A stretch of DNA of 59,413 nucleotides from an uncultured Clostridia bacterium (GCA_930990965.1 CAKNRQ010000007.1:1-59413), one strand, 5' to 3'. Positions 33,262-41,866 are shown, counted from the first letter of the stretch. Notes: generated by a model from the sequence alone, not told the origin. Numbers and translations are program-made.

Positions 33262-33288
33262 GAAAAAGCCCCGCAAGGGGCTTTTTCT
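33262..33288. terminator. bidirectional terminator
   Basis: GAAAAAGCCCC-GCAA-GGGGCTTTTTC between the convergent GIY-YIG-like and IclR genes, with T runs on both strands. Confidence 0.88.
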
Positions 33289-34040
33289 TATGGCTCTATA
33301 AGCAGCTCCTTAATATGCTCTATGGTCTCAGGAGCCAGTATTCTATCTGTATTCTCCGTCTCTGTGATGATGGACATGGCGCCCTTTATCTCACCCGAAA
33401 CCCTCAGCGGAAAAGAGATCGTCAATGCGCCGCGCATCCACTCACCTTCGCTCACCGAATACCCTCTTTTGCGTATCAGAGCCAGATTGGCCCTTATGCT
33501 CTCCTCCGTTGTCAGCGTGGTTTTTGTGAATCGTATAAGGTTCGTATGTCTGAAATACTCACACAGTTCCTCCTCTGAAAGCGTGGAAAGCAGCAGCTTG
33601 CCCGGCGCCGAGCAGTAGTGATAACGTGTCCGGGCGAAGAACGCTCCGTTTACCGCCATGTCTTGCATCTGTAAATCCTTGTGCAGCGTTATGGTTTCCA
33701 TGCCGTAGAAGGCCATAATATGCGCCGTTGTGTTGAATTCATAGGCAAGAGTGTGCATGATGTCCAGATACCGCACAGTCAGCGGGTGATTGGCCACCAG
33801 CATGGAGTTGAGGCCGAGGAGCTTGTCCGTCAGACGAAAGCGGCCTGTCATTAAGTCTTTTTCAGCATAACCCAGCTTTTGCAGCGTGAGCAGATATCTG
33901 TCCGCACTGGATATATGTACGTCCAAAGCTTTAGCTATATCTGCCACAGATAATCGCCCATTCGACTCTGCCAGCAGTTCAACCACGCGCAGGGTTTTTT
34001 CCGCAGAGGATATGTTTCCGGCTCCGTCCCTGTATTCCAC
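33288..34040 (-). CDS. IclR-family transcriptional regulator
   Basis: A 250-residue regulator with an N-terminal winged helix (S-A-E-K-T-L-R-V-V-E-L-L then V-A-D-I-A-K-A-L-D-V-H-I-S-S-A-D-R-Y-L) and a C-terminal ligand-binding domain with the family's C-S-A-P-G-K-L-L-L and G-E-W-M-R-G motifs. It binds a small organic effector in family members, often an aromatic or sugar acid. The start is a GTG behind GGAGAGAGG. It is divergent from a metallo-hydrolase gene with a TTGC-N7-GCAA dyad between them, so that gene is the probable target. Confidence 0.92.
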   Translation of the reverse strand: MEYRDGAGNISSAEKTLRVVELLAESNGRLSVADIAKALDVHISSADRYLLTLQKLGYAEKDLMTGRFRLTDKLLGLNSMLVANHPLTVRYLDIMHTLAYEFNTTAHIMAFYGMETITLHKDLQMQDMAVNGAFFARTRYHYCSAPGKLLLSTLSEEELCEYFRHTNLIRFTKTTLTTEESIRANLALIRKRGYSVSEGEWMRGALTISFPLRVSGEIKGAMSIITETENTDRILAPETIEHIKELLIEP

Positions 34041-34113
34041 AACCTCTCTCCTCTCCCAAATGCCCTTTGAGACTTCACATATAAAGTCCGTATTTTATAT
34101 TATACTTCTATAA

Positions 34114-34128
34114 TTGCGTATTATGCAA
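34114..34128. promoter_or_regulatory. candidate IclR operator
   Basis: TTGCGTATTATGCAA is a dyad (TTGC-N7-GCAA) in the AT-rich region between the IclR gene and the metallo-hydrolase gene. The related GCGTTATACAAA lies 10 bp further on. Position and size suit an IclR dimer site. Confidence 0.5.
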
Positions 34129-34255
34129 TATCTTTCGCGTTATACAAAATTGTCTTTGAAGTTTTTTGTGCTCTATTTACAAATTTCTCTTGGTGATGTA
34201 TTCTGTTTTTGGCAATGCTCTATGATTGCCAATTCACCAGAAGGAGAAGAGAAAA

Positions 34256-35083
34256 ATGAATCTGCCGCAATACAAGAACCCTCCCTGGCTCCTTGAGCGT
34301 ATGCCCAATTCAGATTGGTTCACGCACGCGCAAATCTTTGATGACCTGCTAATCGTGGCAAACTGTTCTACCGCCGCCTTTGTGCTCAAGACAACGGACG
34401 GGCTCATCCTCATAGATGCCATCTACCCCAAAGAGGACATGTACAACGCGATAGTCAGCGCTATAGAGGACACAGGCTGGAATCCTGCCGACATCAAGAA
34501 GTTCGTAATAACCCACGGGCACTTTGACCACTGCGGATGTGGCCGGTGGATAGTGGAAAAGTACCATCCCGAGACGTATTTGTCGAAAATTGACGACGAC
34601 TTTTGGCGTGACGAACCCTTCTTCCCGGATCGTCCGGACACGTGGAAGGACTTTGACATCGACCATTACGTCGGCGACGGCAATACCATAACGCTTGGAG
34701 ACACCACCATACAGGTGCTGTTCACTCCAGGACACACTCCGGGCGGTCTGAGTTATATATTCCCAGTGCACGACAACGGCGTGCGGCATATGGCCGGCAT
34801 GTGGGGCGGCACAAATCCCCCGGCGAGCATAAAAGGCATCGTGCAATACTTCTATTCGCTGGACCACTTTATAGAGGAGTGCAGAAAAAGCCACTGTGAT
34901 GTGACCATAAACAACCACCCTACCCTGGACGGTTACGACAAAATTGAGTACTCCAAGCACCGCTGCAAACACATGCCAAATGTGTACGTAATAGGTGAGG
35001 ACAACTTCCTGACCTTCTGTAACGTCTACCGTCATCTCTGCTATGACCGTATGATGGAGCTGAGCGCGAAATTCGATAGTTGA
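34256..35083 (+). CDS. metallo-beta-lactamase-fold hydrolase
   Basis: A 275-residue soluble enzyme of the MBL superfamily. The metal motif is His87-x-His89-x-Asp91-His92 (THGHFDHCG), with His160 in T-P-G-H-T-P-G-G as a further ligand. There is no signal peptide. The length and the G-G-T-N-P-P-A loop resemble the subclass-B3-like cytoplasmic hydrolases rather than RNase Z or glyoxalase II. The start is the ATG at 34256 behind AGAAGGAGAAG; ten more codons are open upstream without a site. It is alone, divergent from the IclR regulator, and followed by tandem terminators. Substrate unknown; a lactone, thioester or phosphoester is possible. Confidence 0.85.
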   Translation: MNLPQYKNPPWLLERMPNSDWFTHAQIFDDLLIVANCSTAAFVLKTTDGLILIDAIYPKEDMYNAIVSAIEDTGWNPADIKKFVITHGHFDHCGCGRWIVEKYHPETYLSKIDDDFWRDEPFFPDRPDTWKDFDIDHYVGDGNTITLGDTTIQVLFTPGHTPGGLSYIFPVHDNGVRHMAGMWGGTNPPASIKGIVQYFYSLDHFIEECRKSHCDVTINNHPTLDGYDKIEYSKHRCKHMPNVYVIGEDNFLTFCNVYRHLCYDRMMELSAKFDS

Positions 35084-35146
35084 GGGCCTTGCGCTCATGC
35101 TCCCGCTGCCCACGCCTGGCAGAAGATCCTTACCATATACAAATAC

Positions 35147-35175
35147 AGGGGGACCTCAAAGGGTCCCCCTTTTTA
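35147..35175 (+). terminator. intrinsic terminator after the MBL hydrolase
   Basis: AGGGGGAC / GTCCCCCT stem with a short loop and a run of T residues. Confidence 0.85.
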
Positions 35176-35189
35176 ACACATTTCTCCGT

Positions 35190-35227
35190 CCTGGCCTCCA
35201 CGAATGGCACCGTGGAGGCCATTTTTT
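35190..35227 (+). terminator. second tandem terminator
   Basis: TGGCCTCCACG / CGTGGAGGCCA stem followed by six T residues on the plus strand. It lies right beyond the stop codon of the convergent LysR gene. Confidence 0.8.
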
Positions 35228-36077
35228 AATGTGTGTAGGCGGCAATAAGTTTCAGGGCCGCAGTCAGGTGCTTTTTTTCTGTTGAGCGATAGGCCACTAA
35301 ATAATCCACACTGGTGCCGGGATCTGTTATCGGTATGGCAATGCGCCCTTCGGTCGCGCCGTAGCGCCACTGTACGCGGTCAGTAGTAAAGGCCGGCAGG
35401 CTGCTCGCGCGCAGCAGCTCGCCGAAGGCATAGTCCTCCTGCTGTACAAGGAAGTGCGTGTCCGGCAGGCTCTCAAGTGTCTTTGTCCAGAACCCCAGGT
35501 TGGGCCGGAGCAGCATGGTTTCACCGTTCAGGTCCGCAAGGTGCAGTTCTCTTTCGCCCGCAAGCGGATGGTTCATGGGCAGCAAGAAGCACAGTTTTTC
35601 ACCGCCAAACGGAATAACCTCCACGCCGTTCAGCTCCGGAGGGCTAGTCAATATCACAAGTGAATACGTACCGTCCTGCACTCCTGATATCAGCGCTTCA
35701 GGCTCTGCCATCTCCGACGATATCGTCATCCCCGGGTAGGCGCTGCCAAGAGTCGCAACCAGCTCCCACAGCGGCTCCGGCGCGCAGGAACCCACGCTGA
35801 GCGTGTGGCGCGAACGGTCAAGCTGCCTTACACGCGCGACCAGCGAGTCCGCTTCACCCAGCAGCTTTTCGGCCAGTTCTGCGGCCAATATGCCGTTTTC
35901 ATTGAGTTCCATGCGGTTTTTGCTGCGTGTGAAGAGCTCAACTCCTATCTCGTCTTCAAGCTTACGCATACTGCGGCTGAGCGCGGGCTGGGATATGAGC
36001 AGCTTTTCCGAGGCCGCCACCAGTGTCCCTTCGTTCCTGAACGTGACCAGCTTTTCCAAATCATATAGCTCCAGCAT
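35226..36077 (-). CDS. LysR-family transcriptional regulator (1)
   Basis: A 283-residue LysR-type regulator. The N-terminal helix-turn-helix is typical: L-E-L-Y-D-L-E-K-L-V-T-F, then A-A-S-E-K-L-L-I-S-Q-P-A-L-S-R-S-M-R-K-L-E-D-E-I-G. A periplasmic-binding-protein-like effector domain follows from about residue 88. It is divergent from an EFR1-AKR-AKR operon. The divergent promoter contains a 28-bp block that recurs before two minus-strand units at 47.1 and 48.6 kb, so this regulator is the best candidate for controlling all three. The inducer may be a reactive carbonyl or an oxidant, judging only from the target genes. Confidence 0.92.
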   Translation of the reverse strand: MLELYDLEKLVTFRNEGTLVAASEKLLISQPALSRSMRKLEDEIGVELFTRSKNRMELNENGILAAELAEKLLGEADSLVARVRQLDRSRHTLSVGSCAPEPLWELVATLGSAYPGMTISSEMAEPEALISGVQDGTYSLVILTSPPELNGVEVIPFGGEKLCFLLPMNHPLAGERELHLADLNGETMLLRPNLGFWTKTLESLPDTHFLVQQEDYAFGELLRASSLPAFTTDRVQWRYGATEGRIAIPITDPGTSVDYLVAYRSTEKKHLTAALKLIAAYTH

Positions 36078-36148
36078 ATGCGCGCCTCCTTTTTTAATAT
36101 TATACTACTTCCCACATTCTGGCGCAAGCGCAAGTATAACTTAGACGC

Positions 36149-36200
36149 ATACCAAATTACCAAAACGGCATTGTACATTTGCTTCATAAGGAGCTATGAT
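36149..36200 (+). promoter_or_regulatory. LysR-box promoter 1 (EFR1-AKR-AKR operon)
   Basis: A 28-bp block at 36149-36176, ATAnC...AAAACGGCAT ending in the -35 TTGTAC (36171-36176), an 18-base spacer and TATGAT (36195-36200). The same block, ungapped, occurs on the minus strand at 47116-47143 and 48603-48630. The start codon at 36231 follows after a leader of about 25 bases. Confidence 0.8.
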
Positions 36201-36230
36201 TCAGTCAGAAAGCCGAGAGGACGATACGAA

Positions 36231-37004
36231 ATGGTCTTTTACTTCACTGCTACAGGCAACAGCCTATATGCTGCAAGGCAGCTTGACCCCAACACCATGA
36301 GCATACCGCAAGTCATGCGCTGCGGTTGCCTGCGCCGTTTTTCCGACGAGACTATAGGCGTTGTGTACCCGATATACGGCCACCGCCCGCCGGAATTGGT
36401 GCAGCGCTTTCTGCGCGAAGTCGCGCTGGACACTCCCTACCTGTACATCATCCCCACCTACGGGCGCCGCTATGCCAACGCCGTAGACCTGGTTGCCGAC
36501 ATCTGCCGTGCATCCGGCAAGGAGCCAGCGTATATCAATTGCCTGCTGATGGCCGACAATTACCTGCCAGCCTTCGACATGGACGAAGAAATCAAGCTTG
36601 AAAAGCACGTCGATGAGCAGCTCGCAGCTATCAAAGCAGACATCGGTGCGAGGAAGCGCTACATTCAGCCCGTCACAGACGCCGATCGTCAGGCGCACGA
36701 ACAGTTCCTGGCCTACGAACAGGAACTGCCCGACAAACAGCTCGGCGGCCTGGTCTACGCCACAGACAAGTGCATCGGCTGCGGCGTGTGCGCGAGGGTG
36801 TGTCCCGGCGGCTGCATAAGGGTTGAAGACAGCAAGGCGCACTTCGATTACACACATTGCCAGGGCTGCCTGGCCTGTGCCCACGCCTGCACACAAAAAG
36901 CGATAGTGCTGAAAATCCCAGAGCCCAATCCCAACGCCAGGTATCGAAACGAGCACATCACCCTGAAAGACATAGTGTATGCGAATAACCAGACACGCAA
37001 CTAA
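36231..37004 (+). CDS. EFR1-type flavodoxin-ferredoxin fusion protein (2)
   Basis: A 257-residue electron carrier. It has a flavodoxin-like FMN domain with phosphate loop F-T-A-T-G-N-S (residues 5-11) and two [4Fe-4S] motifs, Cys181/184/187/191 (CIGCGVCARVCP) and Cys210/213/216/220 (CQGCLACAHACT). The start is the ATG at 36231 behind GAGAGGACG; the open frame extends to 36078 but runs through the LysR-box promoter. It leads an operon with two aldo/keto reductases, so it may supply reducing power to, or work beside, those enzymes. About 12 bases separate it from the next gene. Confidence 0.9.
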   Translation: MVFYFTATGNSLYAARQLDPNTMSIPQVMRCGCLRRFSDETIGVVYPIYGHRPPELVQRFLREVALDTPYLYIIPTYGRRYANAVDLVADICRASGKEPAYINCLLMADNYLPAFDMDEEIKLEKHVDEQLAAIKADIGARKRYIQPVTDADRQAHEQFLAYEQELPDKQLGGLVYATDKCIGCGVCARVCPGGCIRVEDSKAHFDYTHCQGCLACAHACTQKAIVLKIPEPNPNARYRNEHITLKDIVYANNQTRN

Positions 37005-37015
37005 GGAGGATTATC

Positions 37016-37861
37016 ATGGACTATGTAACACTTAGAAATGGCGTCCAGATGCCCCAGGAGGGCTTTGGCGTCTTCCAAATCCGCGATCTCGACGAGTGTG
37101 AGCGCGTCGTGCTCGACGCCATCGACAGCGGCTACCGTCTTATTGATACCGCCGAGAGCTATGGCAATGAAAGCGCTGTCGGCAAAGCCATCGCCAAGTG
37201 CGGCGTCAACCGCGCTGATCTCTTCATCTCTACCAAGCTCTGGGTCACCAACACCAGCTACGAGGGAGCAAAGGCTGCCATCCAGCGCTCTATGGAAAAT
37301 CTGGGCGTCGAATATCTTGACCTCTACCTCATCCACCAGGCCATGGGCGACTACATCGGCGCGTGGCGTGCGATGACCGAGGCCTATAAGGAAGGCAAAA
37401 TCCGGGCCATCGGCGTGTGCAATTTCTACCCGCACCGCCTGGCCGACTTCTGTGAAACCGTCGAGGAGCTGCCCGCTGTCAACCAGGTGGAGCTCCACCC
37501 CTTCTTCCAGCAGGAGAACGCTCTCAGTCTCATGCGCGAGTACGGCGTGCAGCCGATGGCCTGGGCCCCCTTTGCCGAGGGCAAGCACGGCATTTTCACG
37601 CACCCGGTGCTGACGAAGATAGGTGAAAAGTACGGCAAGGGCGCCGGCCAGGTTGCGCTTCGTTGGAACATGCAGCGCGGCGTGGTCGTGATCCCCAAGA
37701 GCACGCACAAAGAGCGCATGGAGCAGAACATCGACGTCTTTGACTTCAGCCTCACCGATGAGGAAATGGCCGAAATTGCCGCGCTTGACATAGGGCACAG
37801 CGAAATAATAGATCATACCGACCCCAAGCTCGTCCAGGCCCTGCATGGCCGTAAGCTTTGA
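37016..37861 (+). CDS. aldo/keto reductase (1)
   Basis: A 281-residue NAD(P)H-dependent TIM-barrel reductase of the AKR5-like group, reducing aldehydes or ketones to alcohols. The catalytic tetrad is complete: Asp44, Tyr49, Lys74 and His107 (DTAESYGNE, STKLW, LIHQ). The C-terminal cofactor motif V-V-V-I-P-K-S-T-H-K-E-R-M is present. AAGGAGG precedes the ATG. It is second in the EFR1 operon and 19 bases before a second reductase, to which it is clearly related. Substrate range cannot be read from sequence. Confidence 0.94.
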   Translation: MDYVTLRNGVQMPQEGFGVFQIRDLDECERVVLDAIDSGYRLIDTAESYGNESAVGKAIAKCGVNRADLFISTKLWVTNTSYEGAKAAIQRSMENLGVEYLDLYLIHQAMGDYIGAWRAMTEAYKEGKIRAIGVCNFYPHRLADFCETVEELPAVNQVELHPFFQQENALSLMREYGVQPMAWAPFAEGKHGIFTHPVLTKIGEKYGKGAGQVALRWNMQRGVVVIPKSTHKERMEQNIDVFDFSLTDEEMAEIAALDIGHSEIIDHTDPKLVQALHGRKL

Positions 37862-37880
37862 TCAAGAAAGGAAGAGAAAT

Positions 37881-38732
37881 ATGGAATACATCACTCTCAA
37901 TAACGGAGCAAGAATGCCCGCTCTCGGCTTCGGCACCTTCGGCCTGGCCGCCGACGGCACCGCGAAGCGCTGCGTCCTAGCCGCACTCAGGGCCGGTTAC
38001 AGGCACATCGACACCGCTCACGCTTACCTCAATGAGCGCGAAGTCGGCGAAGCCATCCGCGAGAGCGGCGTCAGGCGCGAGGACATCTGGCTGACCACCA
38101 AGATCTGGCCCACCGAGTACGATGACGCCGAGGCCGCCGTCGACCGCGCGCTTGAGCGCCTGGGCGTCCAGTACCTCGACCTCGTCTATCTGCACCACTA
38201 TCTTGGCGACGTGAAGGCAGGCTGGAAGGGCCTGGAGAGTGCCGTGCGCCACGGCAAGGTGCGCAGCATAGGCATCAGCAACTTTGAGCGCAGCGATGAT
38301 TACAAGAGCTTCTTCGAGGGCCTTGAAATCACCCCGGCCATCGCCCAGATGGAACGCCACATAGACTTCACCCCCGACGCCTACGTCGAGGACCTCAAGA
38401 GCCGCGGCATCAGCCGCGAAGCCTGGTTCCCGCTGGGCGGCACCGTAAGCCAAAAGGCGCAGCTTAACCTGCCCGAAGTGCTTGCCGTCGCCAAAAAACA
38501 TGGCAAGGCCGGCGCTCAGGTACTGCTCCGCTGGCAGCTGCAAACCGGCTTCTCCGCTGTCCCGGGCAGCGCGAACCCTGAGCACATCGCCGAGAACCTC
38601 AATATCTTCGATTTCGCTCTCGACGCGGAAGACCTCGCCACCCTTGCCAATGCCAACAGCAACAAGCGCGTCTTTGACGTGCCTCTGAGCGCCCAGACGG
38701 ACATGATTATGGGCTTTAAGTTCAACGACTGA
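37881..38732 (+). CDS. aldo/keto reductase (2)
   Basis: A 283-residue AKR. The tetrad is Asp44, Tyr49, Lys74 and His105 (DTAHAYLNE, TTKIW, YLHHY). The cofactor segment F-S-A-V-P-G-S-A-N-P-E-H-I differs from the K-S-x-x-x-x-R form of its neighbour, suggesting different NADH/NADPH preference. The start is the ATG at 37881 behind AAGGAAG; the frame also opens inside the previous gene, where it is not supported. It ends the EFR1-AKR-AKR operon, followed by a strong terminator. Its closest relative by eye in the window is the reductase at 43363 (both begin MEY-T-LNNG). Confidence 0.93.
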   Translation: MEYITLNNGARMPALGFGTFGLAADGTAKRCVLAALRAGYRHIDTAHAYLNEREVGEAIRESGVRREDIWLTTKIWPTEYDDAEAAVDRALERLGVQYLDLVYLHHYLGDVKAGWKGLESAVRHGKVRSIGISNFERSDDYKSFFEGLEITPAIAQMERHIDFTPDAYVEDLKSRGISREAWFPLGGTVSQKAQLNLPEVLAVAKKHGKAGAQVLLRWQLQTGFSAVPGSANPEHIAENLNIFDFALDAEDLATLANANSNKRVFDVPLSAQTDMIMGFKFND

Positions 38733-38740
38733 ACATAAAA

Positions 38741-38775
38741 AGCGCGCCCGCTTTCGGTGAAAGCGGGCGCCTTTG
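38741..38775 (+). terminator. intrinsic terminator of the EFR1-AKR-AKR operon
   Basis: GCCCGCTTTC-GGT-GAAAGCGGGC stem within a longer GC-rich hairpin, followed by CTTTGCTT. Confidence 0.85.
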
Positions 38776-38855
38776 CTTATATGTGAGGTGCTGCGGCATA
38801 CTGTACTTGGCAGCTTTTTTACAACGCCGGTGGTTACAAACGCAGGAAAATAGCC

Positions 38856-38893
38856 AAAACCAGAGCTGCGCAAAAGGCATACCTCTGGTTTTT
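38856..38893. terminator. terminator for the double-hydrolase lipoprotein gene
   Basis: AAAACCAGAG / CTCTGGTTTT stem with an 18-base loop. It lies 28 bases past the stop of the minus-strand hydrolase gene. The T-rich tail is better on the plus strand, so it may act both ways. Confidence 0.6.
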
Positions 38894-38920
38894 CATACTT
38901 GGACGGAATTTGTCCGGCGT

Positions 38921-40786
38921 TCAGCCCGCCGCGAAAACGGCCTCCAGCCAGGCGGCGTAGTCCTCCACCCAGTCGCCGTCGCCGCCGAAGCCGTGTGGCC
39001 AGCCCTCAAGCACCAGTCGGCGCACGGGATAGCCCAGCTCCGTCATCAGCTCGTACTGCGCCTCAAACTGGCCGTAGAACGGGTCGCGCGTGCCGTAGCA
39101 GTAGAAGGTCGGCGGCAGCTCGCCCGCGAGCAGGTCGTCTTCATCCATACCGGCGACGCTCAGACGTCCGTAGAAGGAGTAAATCATGCCGGCGGCCGAG
39201 GCGTGGGCCGGGACGGCGTCAAGCTCGTCCGGGACATAGTCCGGGTCCAGCGCCGTGGGCAGGACATCTTCATCGTAGTGCAGGAAGAACTCTCCAGCCT
39301 GTATGCCTCCGGCAGAGTAGCCCATGACAGCTATGTCGTCGGGGTCTATGCCGTAGGCGCCGGCGTTGGCGCGGATGAATCGCACGGCGCGCGCCACGTC
39401 CAGCGCCCCCTCCCGCTGCGTATACGGCCTCAGACGGTAGTCAACTATGAAGGTCTGGAAACCCAACTCGCGCAGGTGCGCCGCCGTTGGCAGGGAATCG
39501 GTATAGTTGCCTCGGAACATGTACGCCCCGCCCGCAAGCAGCACCACTGCGCCGCGCGGCGTCACGCCCTCGCGCACGGGTATGGCCGTGACGTAGGGCC
39601 GGAAGTCGTAGTCGTCAAAGTAGCCGGTCATGTTGGGCGTGAACTCCGTGACAGCCGGGGCGTTGCCCTCTTCCCAGAGGTAGAGCGCCTGTATGCGCGA
39701 AGTGTCCGGCGCAGTGTTCATGACGGTCGCGTTGCCCTCGGGCTCGGGCAGGTGCAGGTTATTCATTCCACCCGTCCAGTTCTGTGCTAGGCCGTCGCCG
39801 TAGTTGTACGCCTCCGGAAAGTCCTCCGGCGTGGCCACCGTGGTCTCGGAGCTACCGGGACGCCGCTCGGTGTATTCCATCGGTACGCTCACCTCCCTCT
39901 CGTGCGAAAAGAGCCAACCCATGACGCTCTCGTCGTGGGCGAAGGCCTGGCCGCCCGCGTGCTGGTCGTGGATGCCGAAGCTGTCAAAGAAATCCTGGCC
40001 CCTCACATCGAGGACCAGAAGTTCATCTATCTCCGCGTCCGTCAGGCCCTGTGATTCGTAGATGGCGTACAGCTCGTTATACGCCTCGGTCAAAGGCTCC
40101 GCGCCGTAGTAGCTGTCGCGGTCGCCGATGGCCATATAGACGGGCGTGCGCGCTTCGGCAAGCACGTTCAGGTCGCCGTCCCAGCGCGTGCTGGTTACGA
40201 GGCAGGCGGCAAAGAGCTCGGGGCGCATGCCCATCACGAGAGACGCCGTCTCTCCCCCGCCCGACATGCCGTGGAGATAGACACGCGCGGGGTCGATGTT
40301 GTACGCGGCAAGGAAGTATTCGACGAGCGCTATAGTCTGCCGCGCTGATGTCTCGCCCCAGTCACTCAGCTGCGGAGCCAGGACGAGCATGCGCTCGTTG
40401 TAGCTCTGCGCGGTGAAGCCGAAATCCTCTGCCAAATTCGCGCCCACGCCTTGGAAATAAAGCCCCTCATATCCCGCGAGCGTCACAAATAGCGCATAAG
40501 GCTCCGTCCCGTCGTAACTCGCCGGGGTATAGAGGTTGTAGTGTATGTCCCCCTCGGCCGAGTGGAGCACGTTATCCAGCACAAAGCCGCGCTCGGACTC
40601 CGTACCCGGCTCGGCGTATGTACCCGCCTCCGTCGCCGCGCCTGTTTCCGGCACATCAGACGTCTCACTCTCTGCCGTCCGGCCGGCCTCAGTTCCAGTC
40701 TCCGGCGTCTGCGCCGGCTGCTGCACTCCGCAGGCGGCTAACAGCGCCAGTGAAAGCGCAGCGAGTATTGCCAACAGTTCTCTCAT
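38921..40786 (-). CDS. lipoprotein with two tandem alpha/beta-hydrolase domains
   Basis: A 621-residue exported lipoprotein. The signal sequence ends in a lipobox L-L-A-A-C near residue 19, followed by a Thr/Glu-rich linker to about residue 65. Two alpha/beta-hydrolase domains follow. The first (about 70-300) has nucleophile Ser175 in HGMSGGGE, polyhydroxybutyrate-depolymerase/esterase style. The second (about 370-620) has Ser491 in MGYSAGG, BD-FAE/acetyl-esterase style, with a final W-P-H-G-F histidine motif. Both nucleophiles are present, so both may be active. The start is the ATG behind GTGAGGTG; a frame to 40861 exists without support. It follows the terminator of the eight-gene operon and is related in its second half to the hydrolase at 46079. 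Confidence 0.82.
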   Translation of the reverse strand: MRELLAILAALSLALLAACGVQQPAQTPETGTEAGRTAESETSDVPETGAATEAGTYAEPGTESERGFVLDNVLHSAEGDIHYNLYTPASYDGTEPYALFVTLAGYEGLYFQGVGANLAEDFGFTAQSYNERMLVLAPQLSDWGETSARQTIALVEYFLAAYNIDPARVYLHGMSGGGETASLVMGMRPELFAACLVTSTRWDGDLNVLAEARTPVYMAIGDRDSYYGAEPLTEAYNELYAIYESQGLTDAEIDELLVLDVRGQDFFDSFGIHDQHAGGQAFAHDESVMGWLFSHEREVSVPMEYTERRPGSSETTVATPEDFPEAYNYGDGLAQNWTGGMNNLHLPEPEGNATVMNTAPDTSRIQALYLWEEGNAPAVTEFTPNMTGYFDDYDFRPYVTAIPVREGVTPRGAVVLLAGGAYMFRGNYTDSLPTAAHLRELGFQTFIVDYRLRPYTQREGALDVARAVRFIRANAGAYGIDPDDIAVMGYSAGGIQAGEFFLHYDEDVLPTALDPDYVPDELDAVPAHASAAGMIYSFYGRLSVAGMDEDDLLAGELPPTFYCYGTRDPFYGQFEAQYELMTELGYPVRRLVLEGWPHGFGGDGDWVEDYAAWLEAVFAAG

Positions 40787-40806
40787 AATACACCTCACAC
40801 ATACGT

Positions 40807-40832
40807 AAAGGCGGCGGTTGCCCGCCGCCTTT
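40807..40832 (-). terminator. terminator at the end of the hydrolase-flavodoxin-AKR operon
   Basis: AAAGGCGGCGG / CCGCCGCCTTT stem five bases beyond the stop of the RibD-like gene. The T tail on the minus strand is short, so readthrough into the lipoprotein gene is possible; I saw no clear promoter for that gene. Confidence 0.7.
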
Positions 40833-40836
40833 GTTG

Positions 40837-41535
40837 TCAGTTCACTCTGTATCTCAGCCACATACCGCCGCCGTCTAGCTGGCAGCTCTCAATGAGGTCC
40901 AATCCGGCGCTGTCACAGCGGTCAAACAGCGCGGCTCCGTCGCCGCCATCTATGACGGGAGCAAGCACAACGCTCAGCTCGTCTATAACCCCGGCGTCCA
41001 GCAGCGCCCCGTTTATGAGCCCGCCGCCAGCCAGCATCACGCGCTCTATGCCGAAGAGCTCGTGCAAACGGCGCAAGGCCAGCTTGAAGTCGATGCTGCG
41101 CTTGCCCGCAATTATATAAGAGATGCCGCGGGCGCGCAGGTACTCCATATATTCAGGGGCTGCCTGCTCGGTCAGCAGTTCTATGATATGCGCGTCGGGT
41201 CTGCCCGGGCGTGAGAAAACGCTGCTCTTCCAGCCTATGCGCCCGCGCGCGTCTGCGGCGACCAAATAGTCGTGCTCCTTGCTTGGAGCCTTGTAATCAG
41301 TGTACGGCAGCAACTGCGTGGGCCGCGGCAATTCGCCCACCTCGCCGCCTGCAAACTCCAGCGCAGTGGTGGTGCCATAGAATATGGCGCTGCAATTGAA
41401 AAAGCCTCTGAGCGCGCCGTATTCTTTCTGTGCCGCGGCGCACTCCGGCTCAGCAAAGAAATTTCCCTCTATGCGTCCGTCAATGGAGGCGAGCATGTGG
41501 CAGACGACGTAGGGCCGGTTTTCACTCCTGACCAT
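40837..41535 (-). CDS. RibD C-terminal/dihydrofolate-reductase-fold reductase
   Basis: A 232-residue cytoplasmic oxidoreductase of the RibD_C/DHFR-like family. It opens N-R-P-Y-V-V-C-H-M-L-A-S-I-D-G-R-I-E-G and carries a cofactor motif M-L-A-G-G-G-L-I-N-G-A-L-L near residue 175, followed by D-E-L-S-V-V-L-A-P-V. It lacks the deaminase half, so it is not a riboflavin enzyme by itself. The ATG at 41535 overlaps the end of the upstream carboxymuconolactone-decarboxylase-like gene, which shows coupling; AGGAAG lies upstream. It is the last gene of the operon that starts at 47065. Substrate unknown. Confidence 0.85.
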   Translation of the reverse strand: MVRSENRPYVVCHMLASIDGRIEGNFFAEPECAAAQKEYGALRGFFNCSAIFYGTTTALEFAGGEVGELPRPTQLLPYTDYKAPSKEHDYLVAADARGRIGWKSSVFSRPGRPDAHIIELLTEQAAPEYMEYLRARGISYIIAGKRSIDFKLALRRLHELFGIERVMLAGGGLINGALLDAGVIDELSVVLAPVIDGGDGAALFDRCDSAGLDLIESCQLDGGGMWLRYRVN

Positions 41536-41851
41536 CGCCGTACACTTCCTTCGCCATGCGCAGAGCCGCCCAGGCCTTGGGCCATCCGGCGTAGAAGGCA
41601 AGCTGAGTCAACGCTTCGCTCATCTCCGTCGCTGTGACACCGTTGGCCTTGGCCCGCTGGATGTGGTGCAGCAGCGAACTATCGAGTATACCGCTCGCCA
41701 TCAGGGCAGAGACGGTAATGAGGCTGCGGTCGCGCGGAGAGAGCTCTGCCTCGCGGAACCAGACCTCTCCGAAGAGCACGTCGTCGTTGAGCTCGGCGAA
41801 CTTGGGCGCGAAAGTGCCCATAGAGTCGCGTCCGGCTGTCACTTTATCCAT
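41522..41851 (-). CDS. carboxymuconolactone decarboxylase (AhpD-like) family protein
   Basis: A 109-residue all-helical protein of the CMD/AhpD superfamily. The family pattern is visible in W-F-R-E-A-E-L-S-P-R-D-R-S-L-I-T-V-S-A-L, followed by H-I-Q-R-A-K-A-N-G-V and L-T-Q-L-A-F-Y-A-G-W-P-K-A. The redox C-x-x-C of AhpD is absent, so it is closer to the decarboxylase-like or gamma-CMD group often seen beside aldo/keto reductases. A GGGAGATATCT stretch precedes the ATG. It lies between the flavin reductase and RibD-like genes of one operon. Confidence 0.88.
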   Translation of the reverse strand: MDKVTAGRDSMGTFAPKFAELNDDVLFGEVWFREAELSPRDRSLITVSALMASGILDSSLLHHIQRAKANGVTATEMSEALTQLAFYAGWPKAWAALRMAKEVYGDGQE

Positions 41852-41866
41852 AGATATCTCCCTTTC

